Source: Bacteroidia bacterium
Lineage (GTDB): Bacteria > Bacteroidota > Bacteroidia > Bacteroidales > BM523
Length of the DNA: 7,997 nt
Reading direction: 5' to 3'
Assembly: GCA_016209245.1 (NCBI GenBank)
Contig: JACQWN010000185.1
Coordinates: forward strand, 1 to 7,997
Below the pieces are notes generated by a model. The model ran no database searches. It was not told the DNA's origin and worked only from the letters and a program-made list of their open reading frames with translations. Numbering within the stretch: position 1 is the stretch's first letter; every line of letters starts with the position of its first letter. Made by a program: the position numbers and the translations under genes. Of the stretch, positions 1 through 5,163 are shown piece after piece.

Positions 1-2
1 AC

Positions 3-47
3 TTTGAAGCGATTTTGAAAAATGCCAAAAAAAGAATATTTTTGTAA
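3..47 (+). CDS. Possible C-terminal tail of an upstream gene (partial)
   Basis: The window opens with 14 open codons in frame 3 (FEAILKNAKKRIFL) ending at a TAA stop 21 bases before the lipB start. The basic, helix-like tail and the short gap would fit the end of an upstream gene co-transcribed with lipB. The piece is too short to assign a family, and an open run of this length can occur by chance. The other two forward frames are closed by TGA within the first 20 bases. Confidence 0.3.
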   Translation, partial: FEAILKNAKKRIFL

Positions 48-68
48 TCCTAAAAAATAGAATTACTA

Positions 69-758
69 ATGCAGAAAGAAGTAATATTTAAGGATTTAGG
101 TACAATTGATTATAAAGATGCTTTGAATTTGCAAAAAACATATTTTCAAAATGCTATTAATATAAAATATAAAAATACAAATTCTGCTTTTGTTCATAAT
201 GTAATTACTAATTGTTTTTTTATATGTGAACATCAGCATGTTTATACTATCGGGAAAAATGGAAAAGATGATAATTTACTGATTTCAAGTGATTTTCTGA
301 AAAAAAATAATATAAAGCTATATAAGATTGACAGAGGAGGTGATATTACTTACCACGGCCCTGGTCAAATTGTTGGATACCCGATTATAGATCTTGAATA
401 CTTTTCCCTTAGTATTAAAAAATATATATTCCTTTTGGAAGAAATCATAATCCAAACATTAAACGATTATGATATAAATGGTTATAGAATTGAGGATTTA
501 ACCGGCGTTTGGGTTAATTCTTCAATAGATTCCGTACCTAAAAAAATTTGTGCAATCGGTGTACGTGTAAGCCGTTATATAACAATGCACGGTTTTGCAT
601 TGAATGTAAATAACGATCTCAAATATTTTGAATATATTAACCCCTGTGGTATTTCCGGTATGCAGGTTACATCTGTTGAAAAAGAAAAGGGAGAAAAAAT
701 GAATATCAATGATTTAAAACAAAAAATTATATATCAAACAAAAAATTATTTTTACTAA
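69..758 (+). CDS. lipB: Octanoyl-[acyl carrier protein]:protein N-octanoyltransferase LipB
   Basis: LipB moves an octanoyl group from acyl carrier protein to a lysine of lipoyl domains (pyruvate/2-oxoglutarate dehydrogenases, GcvH), the first step of endogenous lipoate synthesis in the cytoplasm; LipA then adds sulfur. The 229-residue product is of normal family length. It carries the hallmark block RGGDITYHGPGQ (residues 89-100), a KICAIGVRV segment whose Lys159 matches the family catalytic lysine, MHGFALNV (173-180), and NPCG with Cys193 as the acyl-thioester nucleophile. The Lys/Cys pair and the conserved histidines are present, so the enzyme should be active. The ATG at 69 has no Shine-Dalgarno sequence, as is usual in Bacteroidota. 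The DNA is very AT-rich near the start (14 G/C of 60 in 61-120). The short upstream gap suggests it may be the last gene of an operon. lipA is not in the window. Confidence 0.95.
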   Translation: MQKEVIFKDLGTIDYKDALNLQKTYFQNAINIKYKNTNSAFVHNVITNCFFICEHQHVYTIGKNGKDDNLLISSDFLKKNNIKLYKIDRGGDITYHGPGQIVGYPIIDLEYFSLSIKKYIFLLEEIIIQTLNDYDINGYRIEDLTGVWVNSSIDSVPKKICAIGVRVSRYITMHGFALNVNNDLKYFEYINPCGISGMQVTSVEKEKGEKMNINDLKQKIIYQTKNYFY

Positions 759-763
759 TTGCC

Positions 764-907
764 CTAATTTCTAATTGACCTAATTGACCTAAAAAAGCCC
801 CAAGTCCCAAATTCCAAGGGAAGAAAGCCCCAAGGAAATAACTTGGGATTTGGAATTTGAAATTTGGGATTTGGAATTTTAGTCATTGGGTTTTGATTAG
901 AAATTAG
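764..907. repeat. Palindromic intergenic repeat downstream of lipB
   Basis: This is an imperfect long inverted repeat that starts six bases after the lipB stop. The outer arms are CTAATTTCTAATT (764-776) and GATTAGAAATTAG (895-907), complementary at 12 of 13 positions. The left arm continues as a 9-bp tandem, CTAATTGAC, at 771-792. Inner arms pair AAGTCCCAAATTCCAAG (802-818) with TTGGGATTTGGAATTT-type sequence. That 16-mer occurs twice in direct orientation, at 843-858 and 864-879, spaced 21 bases apart. No open frame is maintained. Transcripts leaving lipB would fold here, so it may also limit read-through, but there is no clean T-tract that would make it a classical terminator. Similar CCCAAATTCCAA/TTGGAATTTGGG palindromes are, to my recollection, common between Bacteroidota genes. 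Confidence 0.7.
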
Positions 908-910
908 ATT

Positions 911-1041
911 AATTAGTGTCTGTCTGTAAAGTCAGTTCACAAAGAAATCTATAGCCACGAATTGCACGAATTTACACGAAAAAATTAGTTTTAATTCGTG
1001 CAATTAGTGGCAAATTTCGACATTATGGACAGACACTAATT
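911..1041. mobile_element. MITE-like palindromic element, copy 1 (upstream of recJ)
   Basis: This non-coding 131-bp unit has long terminal inverted repeats. The left end AATTAGTGTCTGTC is mirrored exactly by GACAGACACTAATT, and pairing continues inward to about 21 bp with few mismatches. An inner hairpin at 954-1011 runs from GCCACGAATTGCACGAATT to AATTCGTGCAATTAGTGGC, with one mismatch in 19 bp around an A/T-rich loop. A second copy lies at 2912-3041 in the same orientation, with about ten differences counted by eye. AATT at both edges may be a 4-bp target duplication, in which case the element proper is 915-1037, or it may be part of the inverted end. The structure resembles a non-autonomous derivative of an insertion sequence; the parent transposase is not in the window. 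Confidence 0.75.
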
Positions 1042-1131
1042 AGGCCAATTAGAAATTTATTAGTTTTACCTGCAAATATTGAGAACTTACGTTTAAAATA
1101 TAATATTAACTATTCATAAAAACTTATTATT

Positions 1132-2910
1132 ATGGAAAAAAGATGGATGATAAAAAACCAGGGTTACTCTTCTGATATAGAACATTTAAGCGAGGTTTTG
1201 CATATTGATACAATTATTGCTAATCTGTTGGTTCAAAGAGGAATAAAAAACTATGAAGAAGCCAAGACATTTTTTCGTCCGCATTTATCACAGTTGTTTG
1301 ACCCTTTTCTTATGAAAGATATGGATAGAGCAACCGAACGGATTGAAAAAGCTATAAGCATGCAAGAAAAAATTTTAATTTTTGGCGACTATGATGCCGA
1401 TGGCACAACGGCGGTTGCAATGATGTATTCATTCATAAAAAAAAGAACTCCGAATGTCATATATTATATACCTGACAGGTATGAAGAGGGATATGGAATT
1501 TCAATAAAAGGAATTGATTATGCCTTTGATAATGATTGTACTTTAATAGTTGCGCTTGATTGCGGTATTAAAGATAATGATAAAGTTGAATATGCCAATA
1601 CGTTAAATATAGATTTTATAATATGCGACCACCATAATCCTGGTAATAGCTTACCGAAAGCAAAAGCTATCCTGAATCCTAAACGTAACGACTGCATATA
1701 TCCTTTTAAGGAGCTTTCAGGTTGCGGTATCGGATTCAAATTATTACATGCATTATCAATAAAATATAACTTACCGGTTGATGAAAATTATAAAATCGCC
1801 GAAGAATTGATTTCATATCTTGACCTTGTTACAGTTAGCATTGCTTCTGATATTGTTCCTATCGTTAATGAAAACCGTATCTTAGTTTATTATGGATTAA
1901 AGATGATTAATGAAAATCCCAGAATCGGGATAAAATCAATAATTGATATTTCACGGCTTGATAAAAAGGAAGTTGAAGTAAATGATATTGTTTTTAGGAT
2001 AGGCCCCAGAATAAATGCTGCCGGCAGGATAGAATCAGGGCAACGTTCTGTTGATTTACTGATTTGCAGCGATAAAGAAGAAGCCGATAAAATTGCTTTA
2101 GAAATTGATAATCATAATGAAACCAGAAAAAATATTGACCTGCAGATTACCGAAGAAGCCATAAAAATAATTGATAGCGACGAAATATTAAAGAACAGGA
2201 AGACTACGGTTTTATTCAATCCGGCATGGCATAAAGGTGTAATTGGTATTGTTGCATCACGGGTAATGGAAACATATTACAAACCTACTATTTTATTAAC
2301 TGAACATAACGGATTAGCTACCGGCTCGGCCAGATCTGTACAAGGTTTTGATATTTATTCAGCTATTAATGCATGCAGCGATTTGCTTGAAAATTTTGGC
2401 GGTCATACTTACGCCGCCGGTTTATCAATGAAAGTTGAAAATGTACCGTTATTCCAGGAAAAATTCGAGGAAGTTGTATCTAAAACTATTGATAATAAAT
2501 TACTTATTCAACAAATCGAGGTTGATACAAAATTACGTCTTAATGATATTACGCCCAAATTATATAGAATTATAAAACAATTCAGGCCTTTTGGACCGGA
2601 AAACATGAAACCGGTATTTATCAGTGAATTTGTTCATGACAAAGGTACGGGAAGAATAGTCGGAAAAGAGCGTGAACATCTTAAATTAGATATAATGGAA
2701 GGATATCATTCAGATCGGATATATCCGGCTATAGCTTTCAATCAGGCAAATCATTTTGAAACAATAAAATACAGAATACCATTTAATATATGTTATTCAC
2801 TGGAGGAAAATGAATTTATGGGAAATGTTACTCTGCAAATCAAAGTCAGAGATATTAAGCCAGTTAAACGGCAGCATAATCCACAGAAATTTGAAAATCG
2901 CCGGGACTAA
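1132..2910 (+). CDS. recJ: Single-stranded-DNA-specific 5'-3' exonuclease RecJ
   Basis: RecJ degrades single-stranded DNA 5' to 3' in RecF-pathway recombination, mismatch repair and base-excision repair. The 592 residues match the family length. The DHH phosphoesterase core is complete: FGDYDADGTTA (84-94, metal-binding Asp86, Asp88 and Asp90), ALDCGI (141-146), CDHH (165-168) and SIASDIVP (236-243). GPRINAAGRIESG (291-303) follows. The DHHA1 half has HKGVIGIVASR (367-377) and GGHTYAAGLSM (423-433), and GPENMKPVF (488-496) opens the C-terminal OB-like region that binds DNA. The start MEKRWMIKNQG looks like a typical RecJ N-terminus. No Shine-Dalgarno is visible. A weak TACGTTTA (1088-1095, 7 of 8 matches to the Bacteroidota -7 element) could be its promoter. 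The gene stands alone and is bracketed by two copies of one palindromic element, the second starting two bases after the stop codon. Confidence 0.96.
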   Translation: MEKRWMIKNQGYSSDIEHLSEVLHIDTIIANLLVQRGIKNYEEAKTFFRPHLSQLFDPFLMKDMDRATERIEKAISMQEKILIFGDYDADGTTAVAMMYSFIKKRTPNVIYYIPDRYEEGYGISIKGIDYAFDNDCTLIVALDCGIKDNDKVEYANTLNIDFIICDHHNPGNSLPKAKAILNPKRNDCIYPFKELSGCGIGFKLLHALSIKYNLPVDENYKIAEELISYLDLVTVSIASDIVPIVNENRILVYYGLKMINENPRIGIKSIIDISRLDKKEVEVNDIVFRIGPRINAAGRIESGQRSVDLLICSDKEEADKIALEIDNHNETRKNIDLQITEEAIKIIDSDEILKNRKTTVLFNPAWHKGVIGIVASRVMETYYKPTILLTEHNGLATGSARSVQGFDIYSAINACSDLLENFGGHTYAAGLSMKVENVPLFQEKFEEVVSKTIDNKLLIQQIEVDTKLRLNDITPKLYRIIKQFRPFGPENMKPVFISEFVHDKGTGRIVGKEREHLKLDIMEGYHSDRIYPAIAFNQANHFETIKYRIPFNICYSLEENEFMGNVTLQIKVRDIKPVKRQHNPQKFENRRD

Positions 2911-2911
2911 T

Positions 2912-3041
2912 AATTAGTGTCTGTCTATAAAGTCAATCCACAAAAAAAGAATAGCCACGAATTGCACGAATTTACACGAAAAAATTAGTTTTAATTCGTG
3001 AAATTCGTGGCAAATTTGGACATTATGGACAGACACTAATT
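2912..3041. mobile_element. MITE-like palindromic element, copy 2 (between recJ and a convergent gene)
   Basis: This is the second copy of the element at 911-1041, in the same orientation and 130 bp long. Its ends AATTAGTGTCTGTC and GACAGACACTAATT are identical to copy 1. The terminal repeats pair over TTAGTGTCTGTCtATAAaGTC against TTAGTGTCTGTCcATAAtGTC, 19 of 21 matches. The inner hairpin (2954-3011) again has one mismatch, at a different position from copy 1. It begins two bases after the recJ stop and ends five bases before the stop of the minus-strand gene, so it fills the entire convergent spacer. RNA from either strand would fold into the same long hairpin, so it could act as a two-way transcription barrier. 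That role is inferred. Confidence 0.75.
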
Positions 3042-3045
3042 AATT

Positions 3046-4386
3046 TTATAATAGCTTATATTTTTTAATAAAAGTATCAAGTATTTCATCAAAATTCGGA
3101 CTTCCAATTTCCTGTAAATCATAATATACCCTTGTTGACGGCTTCTTAATATTAACTATTCGCTTTAAATCTATTGGAGTTCCTATAATTACAGAATCAC
3201 AATTTGTGTTATTGATAGTTGTTTCAAGATCTTTACATTGTTGTTCACCATATCCCATTGCCGGTAACAGACACCCTATTCCAGGATAGATATTAAATGT
3301 TTCTTTTAATTTTCCAACAATAAATGGACGGGGATCTACCAGTTCTTTTGCTCCAAATTTTTGTGCAGCAACAATACCTGCTCCAATCTTCATTTCACCA
3401 TGTGTTAATGTCGGGCCATCTTCTATTACGAGTACCCGCTTCCCTTTAATTATTGAGGGGTTGTCAACTTTTATAGGTGATGCACAATCAACAACTATAG
3501 CATCAGGATTTATTTTATTAATATTTTCTCTTAGTTTTTGGACATTTTCAGGTGAAGCTGTTCCCATTTTGTTTATTACAACGACATCTGCCAGACGTAA
3601 TGTAGTTTCACCGGGGTAATATGTATGTGTATGGTCCGGACGGTGAGGATCTGTTACTGTTACCATCAGGTCAGGTTTATAAAATGAAAAGTCATTATTT
3701 CCGCCATCCCACAGAATAATATCACATCCATCGGGATCATTTTCGGCAGCTTTAAGTATTGCCTGATAATCAACTCCTGCATAAATCACATTTCCCCTGA
3801 TAACATGAGGTTCATATTCTTCCATCTCTTCAATTGTGCACTCATGAGCTGCTAAATCGTCAAGTGTAGCGAAACGTTGAACACGCTGCTTAACAAGATC
3901 TCCGTATGGCATAGGGTGCCGTATTGCTACCACTTTTAGCCCTTTTTTCATTAAAATTTCAATAATCCGCCTGGAAGTTTGACTTTTACCACACCCTGTG
4001 CGTACCGCCCCAACAGCTATAACAGGTTTACTGCTCTTAAGCATGGTTTGTTTTGTTCCAAGCATGGTAAAATTCGCCCCATTTTTATTGATTACCGAAC
4101 CCAGACTCATTATTGAGTTATAGTTAATATCGCTATACGAAAAAATACACTCATCTATATTAAATTCTTTAATCAACCCGGGCAGTTCATCCTGATGATA
4201 TATCGGAATTCCTTCAGGATATAAATCGCCGGATAATTCTGCCGGATATTTTCTTCCGGCTATATCAGGAATCTGAGCCGCTGTAAAGGCAACAACATTA
4301 TAATCTTTATTGCCCCTGAAATAAGTGTTGAAATTATGAAAATCCCTACCGGCAGCACCAATAATTATTACATTTCTTTTTGTCAT
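3046..4386 (-). CDS. P-loop protein of the cyclic 2,3-diphosphoglycerate synthetase / predicted GTPase family
   Basis: The 446-residue cytoplasmic protein resembles the family named after the methanogen enzyme that cyclises 2,3-diphosphoglycerate; bacterial members are usually annotated only as predicted GTPases. Residues 1-115 form a Rossmann-like half opening with VIIIGAAGRDFHNFNTYFR (6-24). The nucleotide-binding half has AVGAVRTGCGKS (124-135), where GKS is normal but the first Walker A position is Val128 instead of Ala/Gly. It then has ILWDGGNNDFSF (224-235) as a Walker B-like strand, DHTHTYYPGETTLRLAD (251-267), and VVINKMG (269-275), an NKxD-like specificity motif with Gly in place of Asp. 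VIEDGPTLTHGEM lies near 331-343. No signal peptide or membrane segment is seen. It is transcribed towards recJ with no operon partner. Its physiological product in Bacteroidota is not known to me, so calling it a cyclic-DPG synthase would be an extrapolation. Confidence 0.75.
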   Translation of the reverse strand: MTKRNVIIIGAAGRDFHNFNTYFRGNKDYNVVAFTAAQIPDIAGRKYPAELSGDLYPEGIPIYHQDELPGLIKEFNIDECIFSYSDINYNSIMSLGSVINKNGANFTMLGTKQTMLKSSKPVIAVGAVRTGCGKSQTSRRIIEILMKKGLKVVAIRHPMPYGDLVKQRVQRFATLDDLAAHECTIEEMEEYEPHVIRGNVIYAGVDYQAILKAAENDPDGCDIILWDGGNNDFSFYKPDLMVTVTDPHRPDHTHTYYPGETTLRLADVVVINKMGTASPENVQKLRENINKINPDAIVVDCASPIKVDNPSIIKGKRVLVIEDGPTLTHGEMKIGAGIVAAQKFGAKELVDPRPFIVGKLKETFNIYPGIGCLLPAMGYGEQQCKDLETTINNTNCDSVIIGTPIDLKRIVNIKKPSTRVYYDLQEIGSPNFDEILDTFIKKYKLL

Positions 4387-4408
4387 AATTAAATTTTTAA
4401 CAAGCCGA

Positions 4409-4416
4409 CAAAGATA
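4409..4416 (-). promoter_or_regulatory. Candidate Bacteroidota -7 promoter element for the minus-strand P-loop gene
   Basis: On the minus strand the sequence reads TATCTTTG, an exact match to the Bacteroidota sigma-factor -7 consensus TAnnTTTG. It ends 22 bases before the start codon at 4386, giving a short and reasonable leader. No good TTTG -33 element is seen at the usual spacing; the nearest (4447-4444) is about 27 bases upstream. An 8-bp pattern with two free positions is not rare in AT-rich DNA, so position is the main support. Confidence 0.4.
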
Positions 4417-4481
4417 TATTTTTAGATTAAAATTTATTTAAAGCAAAAAAAAAACAATCAAAAAAATTTGAGACTATTTTT

Positions 4482-4637
4482 AGTATCCCCTCATAAAGTA
4501 GTTAATTTTAGACAAAAAAATTCTCGCCACAAAAACACAAAAACACTAAATCTCTCTAAATTAGATAATTCCTTTTTGTGGGATTTTGTGTTTTGGTGAT
4601 TTAGTGGCATTTTACTAACTATTTTTAAGGGCATACT
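4482..4637. mobile_element. 156-bp palindromic MITE-like element with its own terminal repeats
   Basis: The outer ends are inverted: 4482-4504 (AGTATCCCCTCATAAAGTAG then TTA) pairs with the complement of 4615-4637 at 19 of 23 positions. A core runs from GCCAC (4526-4530) to GTGGC (4604-4608). Its left arm has an 8-bp period (CACAAAAA CACAAAAA CACTAAAT), and its right arm has GTGGGATTTTGTGTTTTGGT followed by GATTTAGTGGC. The 8-mer CTATTTTT lies at the left edge (4474-4481) and again at the right edge (4636-4643), overlapping the last two element bases. ATTTTT is therefore a plausible 6-bp target duplication, although low-complexity AT sequence makes coincidence possible. No coding capacity is seen. 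The ends differ from those of the two elements around recJ. Confidence 0.65.
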
Positions 4638-4690
4638 ATTTTTAAACCGAAATTATTTTATTTTGTCATAATCAATTCACATATTTTTTT

Positions 4691-4698
4691 TATTTTTG
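4691..4698 (+). promoter_or_regulatory. Weak candidate -7 element far upstream of the secreted-protein gene
   Basis: TATTTTTG fits the TAnnTTTG consensus exactly, but it sits in a T-rich run where such a match is easily random. The only upstream TTTTG (4661-4665) is spaced too far away. If used, the leader would be about 390 bases long and would contain the 8-bp array and the hairpins. A closer alternative with 7 of 8 matches is TATATTTC at 5035-5042, which would give a leader of about 40 bases. Confidence 0.15.
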
Positions 4699-4741
4699 TG
4701 CTTATTTCAGTCAAATATTGTATTAATGAATACTAAAAATG

Positions 4742-4774
4742 GTTAAATTGTCAACATTGTTAAATGGTTAAATT
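4742..4774. repeat. Inverted partner of the 8-bp tandem array
   Basis: Units GTTAAATT, GTCAACATT (one extra base), GTTAAATG and GTTAAATT follow each other. They are reverse complements of the AATTTAAC-type units of the array that starts 14 bases downstream. The two blocks together could form a family of alternative hairpins. Confidence 0.6.
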
Positions 4775-4787
4775 ATTTCATATTAAC

Positions 4788-4883
4788 AATTTAGCAATGT
4801 AGCAATATAACAATTTAACAATTTAGCAATGTAGCAATTTAGCAATGTAGCAATATAACAATATAACAATATGACAATTTAGC
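4788..4883. repeat. Tandem array of twelve 8-bp units
   Basis: Twelve uninterrupted 8-base units follow the consensus AATDTARC. In order they are AATTTAGC, AATGTAGC, AATATAAC, AATTTAAC, AATTTAGC, AATGTAGC, AATTTAGC, AATGTAGC, AATATAAC, AATATAAC, AATATGAC and AATTTAGC. Variation is confined to positions 4, 6 and 7 of the unit, and the AAT, T and C positions are invariant. TAA/TAG triplets recur, so it cannot be coding. There are no longer spacers between units, so it is not a CRISPR. Confidence 0.85.
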
Positions 4884-4909
4884 CTGTATTATTCACAAAT
4901 TATGTTAGA

Positions 4910-5045
4910 ATATATTTCAATAGCCCCGTCCTTCAGGGCGGGGATAGGGGAAAATGCCGTTGGCCCCCCTGCGAAATTTGGAATGTAGAGACGTTGCATG
5001 CAACGTCTCTACATTCCAAATTTCGGGCTATTGATATATTTCAAT
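4910..5045. mobile_element. Hairpin-rich 112-bp element between 12-bp direct repeats
   Basis: The 12-mer ATATATTTCAAT occurs at 4910-4921 and again at 5034-5045 and brackets a unit at 4922-5033, consistent with a target-site duplication. The edges are also inverted: CAATAGCCC (4918-4926) mirrors GGGCTATTG (5025-5033). Inside are an 8-bp GC-rich stem with a TTCA loop, CCCCGTCC (4924-4931) to GGGCGGGG (4936-4943) with one G-T pair. A second hairpin, AGGGG (4946-4950) to CCCCT (4966-4970), has nested GCC/GGC, and a perfect 54-bp palindrome follows. The GC-rich hairpin recalls subterminal hairpins of IS200/IS605-type elements, and the palindrome recalls abundant REP-like sequences; both parallels are from memory. 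No open frame is present. Confidence 0.6.
4972..5025. repeat. Perfect 54-bp palindrome
   Basis: The two 27-base halves are exact reverse complements, meeting at GCA|TGC between 4998 and 4999. The core is GTAGAGACGTTGCA and its mirror TGCAACGTCTCTAC, and the outer part is CGAAATTTGGAAT and its mirror. GTAGAGACG...CGTCTCTAC hairpins are, from memory, highly repeated in Bacteroidota and Cyanobacteria genomes. The palindrome ends 63 bases before the start codon of the secreted-protein gene, so it may lie in that gene's leader or act as a barrier to upstream transcription. Confidence 0.9.
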
Positions 5046-5088
5046 TAAAATTTATGAATTATTCAGGTTAGCAATTAAATTTAACATT

Positions 5089-5163
5089 ATGAAAATTTCA
5101 TTTACTTTGTTTACCAGCATTATTTCCGGTTTATTGATTTTCTCTGTTCCGTCATTATTCAGC
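5089..5163 (+). other. Sec signal peptide of the T9SS cargo protein
   Basis: Codons 1-25 encode a Lys2 n-region, the hydrophobic stretch ISFTLFTSIISGLLIFSV, and a polar end PSLFS before Gln26. No lipobox cysteine follows, so signal peptidase I cleavage is expected instead of lipoprotein processing. The exact cut site is inferred. Confidence 0.75.

Larger units (their letters stand above)
4387..5088. other. Long intergenic region, mostly repeats
   Basis: This spacer separates two divergent genes. Besides the elements listed separately it holds an A-rich tract (4441-4468), an AT-rich stretch without clear structure (4638-4741), and a short non-repetitive leader (5046-5088) with no Shine-Dalgarno before the ATG at 5089. 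I see no small ORF with coding character, no tRNA and no recognised riboswitch. Confidence 0.6.

Noticed and set aside
1518..1739. Open frame of 73 codons on the minus strand inside recJ
   Set aside because: It lies wholly opposite conserved RecJ motifs (CDHH region), has no recognisable domain, and is explained as an antisense shadow.
911..3041. Composite transposon carrying recJ as cargo
   Set aside because: No transposase is present and RecJ is a normal core gene with Bacteroidota-like sequence. Independent insertions on either side are the simpler reading.
3046..4386. Molybdopterin-guanine dinucleotide (MobB-type) or CobW-type GTPase
   Set aside because: The P-loop context RTGCGKS and the long Rossmann-like N-terminal half, together with the DHTHTYYPGETT block, fit the cyclic-DPG synthetase family better. 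No cofactor genes are adjacent.
4788..4883. Possible CRISPR array
   Set aside because: The repeated unit is only 8 bases with no unique spacers, and no cas genes are nearby.
4922..5033. Rho-independent terminator of an upstream plus-strand gene
   Set aside because: There is no plus-strand gene between recJ and this point, and the hairpins are not followed by a T-tract. Flanking direct repeats favour an inserted element.
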